From assembly GCF_012935695.1 (NCBI RefSeq), contig NZ_CP052859.1, forward strand, positions 2,459,001 through 2,523,000: a DNA stretch of 64,000 nucleotides, written 5' to 3'. Made by a program: the position numbers and the translations under genes. This DNA is from Pseudomonas sp. ADAK18. GTDB taxonomy: Bacteria; Pseudomonadota; Gammaproteobacteria; Pseudomonadales; Pseudomonadaceae. Shown here in pieces: positions 16,258-25,773 of the stretch; within the stretch, counting starts at the first letter, position 1; every line of letters begins with the position of its first letter. The notes under the pieces are model-generated. The model searched no databases. It was not told where the DNA came from and saw only the letters and a program-made list of their open reading frames with translations.

Positions 16258-18245
16258 ATCCAAAAGCTGTTGTCTTCGCCTACCATGATATTGGCTGTGC
16301 AGGCATTGAAGCCCTGCTCAACGCGGGTTACGACATCGCCGCCGTGTTTACCCATGCCGATGACCCCAAGGAAAACAACTTCTACGGTTCCGTCGCACAG
16401 CTGTGCGCCCGCAACGGCATTCCAGTGCATGCCCCGGAAGACGCCAACCACCCGCTGTGGATCGAGCGCATCGCCAAACTGAACCCTGAGTACATCTTCT
16501 CTTTCTACTACCGCAATCTGCTGAGCGAGGCCTTGTTGGCCACCGCGAGCAAAGGCGCGTTCAACCTGCACGGCTCCTTGCTGCCGACATACCGTGGCCG
16601 CGCACCGGCCAACTGGGTACTGGTCAAGGGCGAAACCGAAACCGGCGTGACCCTGCACCGTATGGTCAAGCGTGCCGATGCCGGCGCGATCCTGGCTCAG
16701 CAAAAAGTCGCTATCGAGCGCACCGACACCGGCCTGACCCTACACGCCAAACTGCGTGAAGCCGCCAGCAACCTGCTGCGTGATGCGCTGCCACAACTGG
16801 CCCAAGGCAAGTTGACGGAAACCGCCCAGGATGAAAGCAAAGCCACCTACTTCGGTCGCCGCACCGCTGCCGACGGCAAGCTTGAGTGGAAAAAACCGGC
16901 TGAAGAGCTGTTCAACCTGGTTCGCGCTGTTACCCAGCCTTATCCAGGTGCGTTCTGCGCCGTGGGCGAGCACAAGCTGATCGTCTGGAGTGCCGAAGTC
17001 GTCAAAGGCAACGAAGGTCAGGCCCCTGGCCGTGTGATCAGCGTCGACCCGCTGCGCATTGCCTGCGGTGAAGACTCGCTGGTGATCACTTTCGGTCAAC
17101 GCAACGAAAACGGCCTGTACCTGGCCGGCCCATCCCTGGCCGACGAACTGGGCCTGGTGGACGGTTCCGTCCTGCGCGGCGCCGAGTCGGGTCGCAAGCC
17201 ACGTCGTACCCGCGTACTGATCCTGGGCGTTAACGGCTTTATCGGTAACCACCTGTCCGAGCGCCTGCTGCGTGACGATCGTTACGAAGTCTACGGCCTG
17301 GACATCGGCTCCGACGCCATCGAGCGCCTGCGCAGCCACCCAAACTTCCATTACGTGGAAGGCGACATCAGCATCCACTCCGAGTGGATCGAGTACCACA
17401 TCAAGAAGTGCGACGTGGTCCTGCCGCTGGTAGCCATCGCCACCCCGATCGAATACACCCGTAACCCGCTGCGCGTGTTCGAACTGGACTTCGAAGAGAA
17501 CCTGAAACTGGTTCGCTACTGCGTCAAGTACAACAAGCGCGTGATCTTCCCGTCGACTTCCGAAGTCTATGGCATGTGCCAGGACGAAAACTTCGACGAA
17601 GACACCTCCAACCTGGTAGTCGGTCCGATCAACAAGCAACGCTGGATCTACTCGGTCTCCAAGCAATTGCTGGACCGCGTGATCTGGGCTTACGGCGACA
17701 AAGGCCTGAAGTTCACCCTGTTCCGTCCGTTCAACTGGATGGGCCCGCGCCTCGACCGCCTGGACTCGGCCCGTATTGGCAGCTCCCGTGCCATCACCCA
17801 GCTGATTCTGAACCTGGTGGAAGGCACGCCAATCCGTCTGTTCGACGGTGGCGAGCAGAAGCGCTGCTTCACTGATATCGCCGACGGCATCGAAGCCCTG
17901 GCGCGCATCATTGATAACGACAACGATAACTGCAACGGTCAGATCATCAACATCGGCAACCCGGAAAACGAAGCCAGCATCCGTCAGTTGGGCGAAGAAC
18001 TGCTGCGTCAGTTCGAAGCTCACCCACTGCGCGCCAACTTCCCTCCGTTCGCCGGTTTCCGCGACGTGGAGAGCAAGGCGTTCTACGGCACCGGTTACCA
18101 GGACGTGGCACACCGCAAGCCAAGCATCGAAAACGCCAAGCGCCTGCTGGACTGGGAGCCTACCGTGGAGATGAGCGAAACCATCGGCAACACCCTGGAT
18201 TTCTTCCTGCGTGAAGCCATGCTCGAAATCGCGGACAAGCGTTGA
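16254..18245 (+). CDS. arnA: ArnA, bifunctional formyltransferase/UDP-GlcA decarboxylase
   Basis: A 663-residue cytosolic enzyme with two parts. The N-terminal formyltransferase (about 1-305) has the [16 protein letters not shown] motif, whose His and Asn are catalytic neighbours in the family, and transfers a formyl group from 10-formyl-THF to UDP-L-Ara4N. The C-terminal SDR part (about 318-663), starting [14 protein letters not shown] for NAD binding with STSEVYG and the Y-x-x-x-K motif in YSVSK, oxidatively decarboxylates UDP-glucuronate to the 4-keto-pentose. The 4-keto-pentose would normally be aminated by ArnB. Length is normal for ArnA. It is coupled to arnC and arnD by overlapping codons. 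Confidence 0.96.
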   Translation: MNPKAVVFAYHDIGCAGIEALLNAGYDIAAVFTHADDPKENNFYGSVAQLCARNGIPVHAPEDANHPLWIERIAKLNPEYIFSFYYRNLLSEALLATASKGAFNLHGSLLPTYRGRAPANWVLVKGETETGVTLHRMVKRADAGAILAQQKVAIERTDTGLTLHAKLREAASNLLRDALPQLAQGKLTETAQDESKATYFGRRTAADGKLEWKKPAEELFNLVRAVTQPYPGAFCAVGEHKLIVWSAEVVKGNEGQAPGRVISVDPLRIACGEDSLVITFGQRNENGLYLAGPSLADELGLVDGSVLRGAESGRKPRRTRVLILGVNGFIGNHLSERLLRDDRYEVYGLDIGSDAIERLRSHPNFHYVEGDISIHSEWIEYHIKKCDVVLPLVAIATPIEYTRNPLRVFELDFEENLKLVRYCVKYNKRVIFPSTSEVYGMCQDENFDEDTSNLVVGPINKQRWIYSVSKQLLDRVIWAYGDKGLKFTLFRPFNWMGPRLDRLDSARIGSSRAITQLILNLVEGTPIRLFDGGEQKRCFTDIADGIEALARIIDNDNDNCNGQIINIGNPENEASIRQLGEELLRQFEAHPLRANFPPFAGFRDVESKAFYGTGYQDVAHRKPSIENAKRLLDWEPTVEMSETIGNTLDFFLREAMLEIADKR

Positions 18246-19129
18246 TGCAGGCAGGTCTACGCATTGACGTCGACACCTACCGAGGCACCCGTGATGGGGT
18301 GCCGAAGTTGTTGGAACTGCTCGATGAAGCCGGGATCAAGGCAACGTTCTTCTTCAGTGTCGGGCCGGACAATATGGGGCGCCACTTGTGGCGCCTGATC
18401 CGCCCGCAATTTCTGTGGAAGATGTTGCGCTCCAATGCAGCCGGTTTGTATGGCTGGGACATTTTGCTGGCCGGCACCGCCTGGCCAGGCAAACCCATTG
18501 GCCGCGACCTGGGGCATCTGATGCGCCAGGCCAAGGCTGCCGGCCATGAAGTGGGCCTGCACGCCTGGGATCACCACGGCTGGCAGGCCAATACCGGACG
18601 CTGGAGCGATACCCAGTTGATCGAACAGATTCGCCGTGGCGTCGACACCTTGAGCGACATTCTGGGTGATCGCGTGGACTGCTCGGCGGCCGCCGGTTGG
18701 CGTGCCGATGAGCGCGTGGTGCAAGCCAAGCAAGGTTTCAATTTCCGTTACAACAGTGATTGTCGCGGTGACAGCCTGTTTCGGCCAACCCTGGCCGATG
18801 GCAGTGCTGGCACCCCACAAATTCCGGTGGACCTGCCGACCTTCGACGAAGTCGTCGGGCCGGTGGTGGCTGCCAAAGATTTCAATGCCTACATCCTCGA
18901 TCGGTTTACCGAATCGAAGTTGAACGTTTATACGATCCACGCAGAAGTAGAAGGGATTCTGATGGCCAATGAGTTTCGTCAGTTGCTGGCCCACGCCGGG
19001 CAGCGCGGCATTGACTTCCAACCGTTGGGTAACCTGTTGCCCGCCGACCTTGCCACCCTGCCCCAGCAACAGCTGGTGCGCGGTGCGTTGAGTGGCCGCG
19101 AGGGTTGGCTGGGAGTGCAACAGGCATGA
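18245..19129 (+). CDS. arnD: ArnD, formamido-Ara-phosphoundecaprenol deformylase
   Basis: A 294-residue NodB-like polysaccharide deacetylase that removes the formyl group from the undecaprenyl-linked sugar, making transfer of free L-Ara4N possible. The first catalytic motif, [13 protein letters not shown], carries the metal-binding aspartates; ATFFFSVG and [11 protein letters not shown] (His metal ligands) follow. The start is the ATG at 18245, overlapping the arnA TGA as TGATG; a TTG one codon earlier is also in frame. It acts at the cytoplasmic face of the membrane. The ATGA overlap with arnT shows coupling. Confidence 0.95.
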   Translation: MQAGLRIDVDTYRGTRDGVPKLLELLDEAGIKATFFFSVGPDNMGRHLWRLIRPQFLWKMLRSNAAGLYGWDILLAGTAWPGKPIGRDLGHLMRQAKAAGHEVGLHAWDHHGWQANTGRWSDTQLIEQIRRGVDTLSDILGDRVDCSAAAGWRADERVVQAKQGFNFRYNSDCRGDSLFRPTLADGSAGTPQIPVDLPTFDEVVGPVVAAKDFNAYILDRFTESKLNVYTIHAEVEGILMANEFRQLLAHAGQRGIDFQPLGNLLPADLATLPQQQLVRGALSGREGWLGVQQA

Positions 19130-20781
19130 TCCGCCGTTGGGCTTTGCCCCTGCTTCTGCTGGCCTTTGGTGTGTTCTACCTGCTGCCATTGGCCACCCAT
19201 GGCCTGTGGATTCCCGACGAAACCCGCTATGCACAAATCAGCCAGGAAATGCTGCTGACCGGCAAGTGGGCGTCGCCGCACTTCATGGGCATCCGCTACT
19301 TCGAAAAACCGGCGGCCGGCTACTGGATGATCGCGCTGGGCCAGGCGATTTTTGGCCAGAACCTGTTCGGCGTGCGCTTCGCCTCGGCCTTGAGCACCGG
19401 CTTGAGCATCCTGCTGGTGTATATCGTCGCCCGGCGGTTGTGGAACGACCCGCGCAAGAGTCTGGTCAGCGCTGTGCTGTACATGAGTTTTGTCAGCGTG
19501 GCGTTGCTGGGCGGCTACGCCAACCTGGATCCGCAATTCACCTTCTGGGTCAACCTGACGGGCGCCGCCTTGTGGTTCTGTTTCGACAGCACGACACGTC
19601 GGGGCAAGTTGTGGTCCTGGGCCCTGCTGGGTTTCGCCTGTGGCATGGGGTTCATGACCAAGGGTTTCCTGGCTTGGCTGCTGCCGGTATTGATCGCCCT
19701 GCCCTACGCAATCTGGCAAAAGCGCTTTCGTGAATTGCTGGGCTATGGCCTGGTGGCCGTGGTGGTGGCGATTGTCGTAAGCCTGCCGTGGGCGCTGGCC
19801 GTGCATGCCCAGGAAGCGGATTATTGGAACTTCTTTTTCTGGCACGAGCATATCCAGCGCTTTGCCGGTGACGACGCCCAGCACGCAGAACCGTTCTGGT
19901 ATTACCTGCCGCTGCTGGTCGCCTTCTGCCTGCCGTGGATGGCCCTGCTGCCTTCGACCCTGAAACAGGCGTGGCAGGAAAAACGTACGCAGAAGACCGC
20001 GTACCTGCTGCTCTGGCTGTTGATGCCCCTGGCGTTCTTCAGCCTGGCCAAAGGCAAACTGCCGTCCTACATCATGCCGTGCCTGCTGCCTCTGGCCTTA
20101 CTGATGGGCAATACCCTGGCAGACAAACTGGCCCAGGCCCGCGGTCGTGTGCTGCGCATCAACGGTTGGCTGAACCTGATCCTAGGCGTGCTCGCGTTGC
20201 TGGCCCTGACCTGGTTCCAACTGAAGAAGCCGGTGTACGAACACAACGAAGAGCTGCTGAGCCTGGTGCTGGTGTTCGTGTTCCTGTTCGGCTGGATCAT
20301 CGCCAACGTTCTGCAAGCGGCTCGTCCACTGCACCTGTGGGCCGCACCGGTGGTTGGCACCTGGCTGCTGGTGGCATTGGTTCCAGCGGCGCTGCCTCAC
20401 TCGGTGGTTTATAACAAGACTCCCGACCAGTTCATCATTGATCACATCCCAGAGCTCAAGCAGGCCAAGCAACTGCTGAGCAACGATCTGGGAGCCGCCT
20501 CCGCCTTGTCCTGGCGCCTGGCCCACCCGGAAATCATGCTCTACAACACCGTCGGCGAAGTGAAATACGGCATTGCCTTCCCGGATACCGCCTATCGCAA
20601 GATCGACACTGCAGAAGTCCAGCAATGGATGACGGATGCCCGAAAACAGGGCCCGGTGGGTGTGGTGATGCGGGTCAAAGGCGACGATGAGCAACGCGAA
20701 GTGGACTTGCTGCCCCAAGACGGCAAGCGCTACGAGCAAGGCAATCTCGTGATCCTGTTTTTCCCGCAGAGTGCGCCATGA
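19126..20781 (+). CDS. arnT: ArnT, lipid A L-Ara4N transferase
   Basis: A 551-residue GT83 integral membrane glycosyltransferase that transfers L-Ara4N from undecaprenyl phosphate to lipid A phosphates on the periplasmic side, lowering negative charge and giving polymyxin resistance. The first periplasmic loop has the conserved [17 protein letters not shown] acidic motif, followed by [16 protein letters not shown]. About twelve hydrophobic segments fill the first 420 residues and a soluble periplasmic tail closes the protein. The start is the ATG at 19126 overlapping the arnD stop; an ATG seven codons earlier lies inside arnD. Confidence 0.95.
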   Translation: MIRRWALPLLLLAFGVFYLLPLATHGLWIPDETRYAQISQEMLLTGKWASPHFMGIRYFEKPAAGYWMIALGQAIFGQNLFGVRFASALSTGLSILLVYIVARRLWNDPRKSLVSAVLYMSFVSVALLGGYANLDPQFTFWVNLTGAALWFCFDSTTRRGKLWSWALLGFACGMGFMTKGFLAWLLPVLIALPYAIWQKRFRELLGYGLVAVVVAIVVSLPWALAVHAQEADYWNFFFWHEHIQRFAGDDAQHAEPFWYYLPLLVAFCLPWMALLPSTLKQAWQEKRTQKTAYLLLWLLMPLAFFSLAKGKLPSYIMPCLLPLALLMGNTLADKLAQARGRVLRINGWLNLILGVLALLALTWFQLKKPVYEHNEELLSLVLVFVFLFGWIIANVLQAARPLHLWAAPVVGTWLLVALVPAALPHSVVYNKTPDQFIIDHIPELKQAKQLLSNDLGAASALSWRLAHPEIMLYNTVGEVKYGIAFPDTAYRKIDTAEVQQWMTDARKQGPVGVVMRVKGDDEQREVDLLPQDGKRYEQGNLVILFFPQSAP

Positions 20782-21125
20782 CCTCTCTGCTCCTGCTGCT
20801 GGTGGCCTGCTTGTTGACCTGTATGGGCCAGGTGTCCCAGAAGTTTGCCGTCGAGAGCTGGCGCGACCAGCCCGACGGTTGGGCAACCAAGCTGCGCTCG
20901 CCGTGGCTATGGTCGGCGTTGATCTGCCTGGGCCTGGGCTTACTGGTCTGGCTGCTGGTACTGCAACGCCTGGAAGTCGGCGTGGCCTACCCCATGCTCA
21001 GCCTGAACTTCGTGCTGGTGACCCTGGTGGCACGTTTTGTCTTTCATGAACACATTGACGGTCGGCACTGGCTGGGTGTGGCCCTGGTGATTGCCGGCGT
21101 TGTGCTGTTGGGGCGCCAAGTATGA
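20778..21125 (+). CDS. arnE: ArnE, L-Ara4N-phosphoundecaprenol flippase subunit
   Basis: A 115-residue SMR-like membrane protein with four predicted helices. With ArnF it is thought to flip undecaprenyl-phosphate-L-Ara4N to the periplasmic leaflet so that ArnT can use it. The segment [19 protein letters not shown] and the [14 protein letters not shown] ending are typical of ArnE. It is coupled on both sides by ATGA overlaps. Confidence 0.92.
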   Translation: MTSLLLLLVACLLTCMGQVSQKFAVESWRDQPDGWATKLRSPWLWSALICLGLGLLVWLLVLQRLEVGVAYPMLSLNFVLVTLVARFVFHEHIDGRHWLGVALVIAGVVLLGRQV

Positions 21126-21535
21126 GCCGGGTTCGCGGTTTTGCCTTAGCCCTGGGCAGCGTCGCGCTGGTCAGCAGCGCCCAGTTGGGCATGCGCTGGA
21201 GCATGACCCGCCTGCCGTTGCCCACCGAGTGGCTGAACGCTCTCAACAGCGGCTCCATCGACCTCGGCGCGCTCGGTGTGGTGATCCTGGCGATCATCGC
21301 CTACGCCCTGTCGATGCTCTGCTGGCTGGGCGCCCTGCGGGATCTGCCCTTGGGCCGTGCCTATTCGCTGCTGAGCGTCAGTTATGCGCTGGTGTACCTG
21401 CTGGCTGCCAGCCTGCCGGTCTTCAACGAGCACTTTTCACTTTCTAAAACGGCGGGGGTGGCGTTGGTCATCTTCGGTGTACTGACTATCAACTCTCGTC
21501 GTGCTAGCACCACAAGTCCCAGGAATGCCCCATGA
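21122..21535 (+). CDS. arnF: ArnF, L-Ara4N-phosphoundecaprenol flippase subunit
   Basis: A 137-residue membrane protein, the partner of ArnE, with four hydrophobic segments and the ArnF-type stretch [20 protein letters not shown]. The tail is polar ([12 protein letters not shown]). It overlaps arnE and ugd by four bases each. Together the two small proteins form the presumed heterodimeric lipid flippase. Confidence 0.92.
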   Translation: MSRVRGFALALGSVALVSSAQLGMRWSMTRLPLPTEWLNALNSGSIDLGALGVVILAIIAYALSMLCWLGALRDLPLGRAYSLLSVSYALVYLLAASLPVFNEHFSLSKTAGVALVIFGVLTINSRRASTTSPRNAP

Positions 21536-22911
21536 AAATCAGTGTATTTGGTAGTGGTTACGTCGGTCTGGTACAAGCCACCGTACTGGCCGAAGTTGGT
21601 CACGATGTCATCTGCATGGATGTTGACGAGAAAAAGGTCAAGCTACTGCAGCAAGGCCACGTGAGCATTTTCGAGCCAGGGCTTGCGGCCATGGTCAAAG
21701 AAAACCTCGAAAGCAAGCGCCTGCAATTTACCTATGACGAGAAGCTCGCTGTCGAGCATGGCGAAGTGTTGTTCATTGCGGTGGGCACGCCTTCGGATGA
21801 AGACGGTTCGGCAGACCTGAAATACGTGCTATCGGTGGGCGATGCCGTCGCCCGTCACCGTGTTGCGCCCGTCATCCTGGTGGAGAAGTCAACCGTGCCC
21901 GTCGGCACCGGTGACACCCTGCGCGCGCATATGGAAAAAACCTTGCACGCGGCCGGACGCAGCCTTGAGTTCGATATCGTCTCCAACCCGGAATTTCTCA
22001 AGGAAGGCTCGGCCGTCGCCGACTGCCGCCGTCCAGACCGTATCGTCATCGGTTGTGAGCGCGAAGAAGTGCGTGAGGTGATGCGTGAGCTGTATGCACC
22101 CTTCAACCGCAACCATGACCGCATCATCTTTATGGACCTGCGCAGCGCCGAGCTGACCAAGTACGCCGCCAACTGCATGCTGGCCACCAAGATCAGCTTT
22201 ATCAACCAGATCGCCGAACTGGCCGAACACCTGGGTGCAGACATCGAAGCCGTACGCCTGGGCATCGGTGCCGACTCGCGTATTGGTTACCACTTTATCT
22301 ACCCGGGCTGCGGTTATGGCGGCTCGTGCTTCCCCAAAGACATGCGCGCGCTGATCCACAGCGCCAAGGAAGCCAACTGCTCCAGCGACCTGCTCGAAGC
22401 AGTGGAAGCCATCAACCAGCGCCAGAAAAGCAAGCTGTTCGAGCGCGTCAACGCCTTCTTCAAGGGCGAACTGCGCGGCAAGACCTTCGCCCTGTGGGGC
22501 CTGGCATTCAAGCCCAACACCGACGACATGCGTGATGCGCCAAGCCGGGTGTTGATGGAAGCGTTGTGGGCGGCCGGTGCCAATGTGCGCGCGTTTGACC
22601 CGGAAGCCATGCAGGAAACCCAGCGCCTGTACGGCGATGACCCGCGCCTGATGTTGATGGGCACGCCGGAGTCGACCCTGAGCGGTTCCGACGCCCTGAT
22701 CATCTGCACCGAATGGCAGCAATTCAAGGCCCCGGATTTCGACTTGATCCACGAACGCCTCAAGACGCCGGTGATCTTCGACGGGCGCAACCTGTACGAC
22801 GGCGAACGTCTGGCGCGCAAAGGCTTCCAGTACTTCCCGATAGGCCGTGGCGATTCGTGCAACCTGCCTATCCCCCAACAACAATGGGTATCTGCGGTCA
22901 AGGAAGCGTAA
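21532..22911 (+). CDS. ugd: UDP-glucose 6-dehydrogenase
   Basis: A 459-residue cytosolic enzyme that oxidises UDP-glucose to UDP-glucuronate with two NAD, supplying the substrate of ArnA. The N-terminal Rossmann motif is [20 protein letters not shown]. The active site cysteine is in [13 protein letters not shown], with Lys in the [14 protein letters not shown] block. The length is normal. Its place at the end of the arn operon, with ATGA coupling to arnF, is the usual Pseudomonas arrangement (also called pmrE). Confidence 0.95.
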   Translation: MKISVFGSGYVGLVQATVLAEVGHDVICMDVDEKKVKLLQQGHVSIFEPGLAAMVKENLESKRLQFTYDEKLAVEHGEVLFIAVGTPSDEDGSADLKYVLSVGDAVARHRVAPVILVEKSTVPVGTGDTLRAHMEKTLHAAGRSLEFDIVSNPEFLKEGSAVADCRRPDRIVIGCEREEVREVMRELYAPFNRNHDRIIFMDLRSAELTKYAANCMLATKISFINQIAELAEHLGADIEAVRLGIGADSRIGYHFIYPGCGYGGSCFPKDMRALIHSAKEANCSSDLLEAVEAINQRQKSKLFERVNAFFKGELRGKTFALWGLAFKPNTDDMRDAPSRVLMEALWAAGANVRAFDPEAMQETQRLYGDDPRLMLMGTPESTLSGSDALIICTEWQQFKAPDFDLIHERLKTPVIFDGRNLYDGERLARKGFQYFPIGRGDSCNLPIPQQQWVSAVKEA

Positions 22912-22914
22912 AAC

Positions 22915-24537
22915 GTGGATAAAGTTCTCCAGCCCCTGCTCAGTCCGACAATTCGCCGACACTCGCTGGGGCTGGGGCTCCTGACATTGATCCTGTTTGT
23001 GGCCGGCAATTGGCACCAGGCGATCATTGGCTTTGATTCACGCTTCGTGCTCTTCGCCCAGGAAATGCTGCGTCATGGTCCAGGGTTTTTCCCCACCACT
23101 TATGGGCAGCCCTATGCCGACTATTCGGCGACCTCCACGCTGTTTGTCTGGCTGTTATCGCTGCCGTTTGGTGAGGTGACCAGCTTCACCGCTTGGTTGC
23201 CGACGGCGATTGCTTCGGCCGTGATCGTGATGCTGATCTACCGGCTAACCGCGCCCTACTCCCAACGCTGGGCGTTACTGAGCGTTGCATTGCTGTTGCT
23301 CAGCAGCACGTTCATCAGCGAAACCCGTGCGGTGTCGCTCGACCAGATGCTGGCCGCGGTGGCCCTGACTGTGTTCTACCTCGGTTATGCCCATGATCAC
23401 TTTGGTGCCAGCAAACGCCTGCACTGGCTTTTGCTGTTGGTGATTCTGGGATTCGCCATTCGAGGCCCCATCGGCCTGGTGATTCCGACGGGCATGCTTT
23501 GCAGCTATTACCTGATCAATCGGCAATGGCGCCAACTGTTCACCTTCGGCCTGTTGGCCCTGGCGTTGCTGATAGCGTGCATCGGCCTGTTGCTCTTGCT
23601 GGCCAAGCTCAGCGGCGGTGAACCGTTCATGCAGGAAGTCATCCGCATGCAGTTCCTCGGCCGCATGGACGGCACTGAAGGCGCCAGCCCGTTGCTGTAT
23701 TACTTCACCAGCTCCATGGGCAACTATGCCCTGGCCTATCCCATGGCGGTATTGGTGTTGGTTGCCGTACTGGTGGGTGGTCGCCGACCGGTGGATCCTG
23801 CCCTGCAATTAGTGCTGTATTGCGCGGCTGCCGGCTTGATCGTGATGATTGGCCTGTCGGTTCCGCAGGCGAAAAAAGCCCGCTACATGTTGCCGATGTT
23901 GCCCATGGCGGCGATCATTGCGGCGTATCCGTTCCAGGTGACTCAGGGACGCGTGTTCGCCTCGCTGCGAGTCCTGATGCTGGGGCTCTGGACGCTGATT
24001 CCGGGGTTGCTGATCGCGGGTCTGTTCGTGGCTCGCCATCGCTTCGCCAAGGACTTGGGCAGCCTCAACCCCATCTTCGGGATTCTGATAGCGCTCCAGG
24101 TGCTGAACCTGGGGCTGCTGTTCAAACAACGCCTGCGCTACCTGGGCCCTGCCTTTGGTGCGGTGTTGGCGGTGTGGGCCACCTATATCGTGATGGTCGA
24201 GCCGCTGCAGCGCAGTCTGTATGACACTCGCACCTTTACGGTTCAGGCCCATACGTTGATCAAGGAACAACCGGCGCCGATTGTGCTGCATGCGTTGGGC
24301 AAGGACGCGAAAGCGATCAAGTTCATGGTCAACCTTGATTGTGATCGGGTGCCTTTGTTTACCCAGCAGCCTGGCGATCTGACGCCAATCCAGGCACCCG
24401 CCTGGTTGGTGATGAGTCAGGCTGATTTTGAAGCGTTGACTGATCCGCGCCTGCGTGCGTTGTCTCCGGTGCTGATTGGACAGTTTGACAAGGACCCCTA
24501 CGTGCTTCTGCATCTGGTCAAGGGTTCCCAGCCGTAG
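22915..24537 (+). CDS. GT39/ArnT-like membrane glycosyltransferase
   Basis: A 540-residue polytopic protein of the dolichyl/undecaprenyl-phosphate-dependent glycosyltransferase fold. The first loop has GFDSRFVLFAQEMLRHGPGFFP with acidic residues in the place of the ArnT catalytic pair, and YADYSATSTLFVWL. About eleven hydrophobic segments precede a soluble C-terminal part from about residue 420. It starts with GTG three bases after the ugd stop, so it is very likely part of the arn operon. It may add another sugar to lipid A or surface polysaccharide; acceptor and donor cannot be told. Confidence 0.82.
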   Translation: MDKVLQPLLSPTIRRHSLGLGLLTLILFVAGNWHQAIIGFDSRFVLFAQEMLRHGPGFFPTTYGQPYADYSATSTLFVWLLSLPFGEVTSFTAWLPTAIASAVIVMLIYRLTAPYSQRWALLSVALLLLSSTFISETRAVSLDQMLAAVALTVFYLGYAHDHFGASKRLHWLLLLVILGFAIRGPIGLVIPTGMLCSYYLINRQWRQLFTFGLLALALLIACIGLLLLLAKLSGGEPFMQEVIRMQFLGRMDGTEGASPLLYYFTSSMGNYALAYPMAVLVLVAVLVGGRRPVDPALQLVLYCAAAGLIVMIGLSVPQAKKARYMLPMLPMAAIIAAYPFQVTQGRVFASLRVLMLGLWTLIPGLLIAGLFVARHRFAKDLGSLNPIFGILIALQVLNLGLLFKQRLRYLGPAFGAVLAVWATYIVMVEPLQRSLYDTRTFTVQAHTLIKEQPAPIVLHALGKDAKAIKFMVNLDCDRVPLFTQQPGDLTPIQAPAWLVMSQADFEALTDPRLRALSPVLIGQFDKDPYVLLHLVKGSQP

Positions 24538-24679
24538 GTATCGGGCGATTTTTAACGGATATGCCCCCAGCCATCCGGGCTACAGAATGCTGCCCGCAAA
24601 GATGTATCGATAGCCATGCCTATAAGGGCGCTTGTTTGGTTACAATCGGCGCCCTCTCCCACTTCCCCAAGGAACCCCA

Positions 24680-25243
24680 ATGTCCGGGCTTGAACTGTTT
24701 GCCGCCGCGCTGGGGGTGATCGCCGTCTGGCTGACAGTCAAACAGAACCCCTGGTGCTGGCCCATCGGCCTGGTCATGGTATTGCTGTACACCTGGGTGT
24801 TCTTCGATGTGAAGCTGTATTCCGACATGTTGCTACAAGTGGTCTACGCCGCCTTGCAACTCTACGGTTGGTGGCAATGGACCCGGGCCGGTGAGGTCAA
24901 GCAAGGGCGCCAGGTCACCAGCCTTGGCTTGCAACCGATCCTCCTTAGCTTGGCCCTCGGCGCCGTAGGCAGCCTGTTGCTGGGGGCTGCCATGGCCCAC
25001 TGGACCGACGCCGCGCAGCCGTGGCTGGACGCAGCACTGACCGGTTTCAGCCTGGTGGCACAAATGTGGATGGCGCAGAAACGCGTGCAGTGCTGGCCGT
25101 TGTGGATTGCCGTGGACGTGATCTTTGTCGGCCTGTTCCTCTACAAAGGCCTGTACCTCACCGCCGCACTGTATGCCCTATTCACCGTGATTGCCGTGCA
25201 AGGCTGGCGGGAATGGCGCGCTGACCCGGCGTTACAGGCATGA
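24680..25243 (+). CDS. pnuC: PnuC, nicotinamide riboside transporter
   Basis: A 187-residue membrane protein with about seven helices, of the PnuC family that takes up nicotinamide riboside by facilitated diffusion. Family features are the LEFA-like N-terminus (SGLELFAAALGVIAVWL), QNPWCWPIGLVMVLLY, and the YGWWQWT motif whose tryptophans line the substrate site. The ATG at 24680 is preceded by AAGGA; the 16 codons upstream in the same frame include the ribosome site and are not coding. It is coupled by ATGA to a riboside kinase, which would trap the substrate. Confidence 0.92.
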   Translation: MSGLELFAAALGVIAVWLTVKQNPWCWPIGLVMVLLYTWVFFDVKLYSDMLLQVVYAALQLYGWWQWTRAGEVKQGRQVTSLGLQPILLSLALGAVGSLLLGAAMAHWTDAAQPWLDAALTGFSLVAQMWMAQKRVQCWPLWIAVDVIFVGLFLYKGLYLTAALYALFTVIAVQGWREWRADPALQA

Positions 25244-25773
25244 AGGTAGTGGTCATGGCCGGCCCCGAATCCAGTGGTAAAAGCTGGTTGGCCGGAGAAT
25301 TACAGGCGCATTTTGGCGGCCTGATGGTCGGGGAATATGTGCGCTATTTCATCGATCACCACCAGCGCGATACCACCCTGGACGATATCCCGGACATTGC
25401 CCACGGCCAATTGGCCTGGGAAGACGCCGCCCGCGCAGAACAGCCCGCGCTGTTGATCCTCGATACGAACCTGCTGACCAACAAGCTGTGGAGCCTGACG
25501 CTGTTTGGCGACTACCCGAAATGGCTCGACAGTGAACTGTTGGCTCGGTACTACGACCTGCACCTGCTGCTGTCCCCCGAGGACGTTGGCTGGGCGGAGG
25601 ATGGGCAGCGTTGCCAACCGGAACTGGCGGACCGCCTGGCGTTTTTCCAGGCAAGCCGCGAGTGGCTGGAGCAACACCAGCAGCCACTGCTGGTGATCCG
25701 AGGGGATTGGGAGGAGCGCCGTACCAAGGCGTTCTCAGCCGTCGAACAACTGCTTACTGGCGCTGCTCGCTGA
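25240..25773 (+). CDS. nadR: NadR-type nicotinamide riboside kinase
   Basis: A 177-residue P-loop kinase equal to the C-terminal kinase domain of NadR. Walker A is GPESSGKSWL; EYVRYFID and LLILDTNLL (Walker B) follow, with LLLSPEDVGWAEDGQR near the lid. It phosphorylates nicotinamide riboside to NMN in the cytosol. It lacks the helix-turn-helix and adenylyltransferase domains of enterobacterial NadR, so it should not be a regulator. It is coupled to pnuC and converges with pvdQ, overlapping its end by 20 bases. Confidence 0.88.
   Translation: MKVVVMAGPESSGKSWLAGELQAHFGGLMVGEYVRYFIDHHQRDTTLDDIPDIAHGQLAWEDAARAEQPALLILDTNLLTNKLWSLTLFGDYPKWLDSELLARYYDLHLLLSPEDVGWAEDGQRCQPELADRLAFFQASREWLEQHQQPLLVIRGDWEERRTKAFSAVEQLLTGAAR

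Noticed and set aside
16740..18113. 457-codon antisense frame over arnA
   Set aside because: arnA is certain by homology; the antisense product is compositionally biased.
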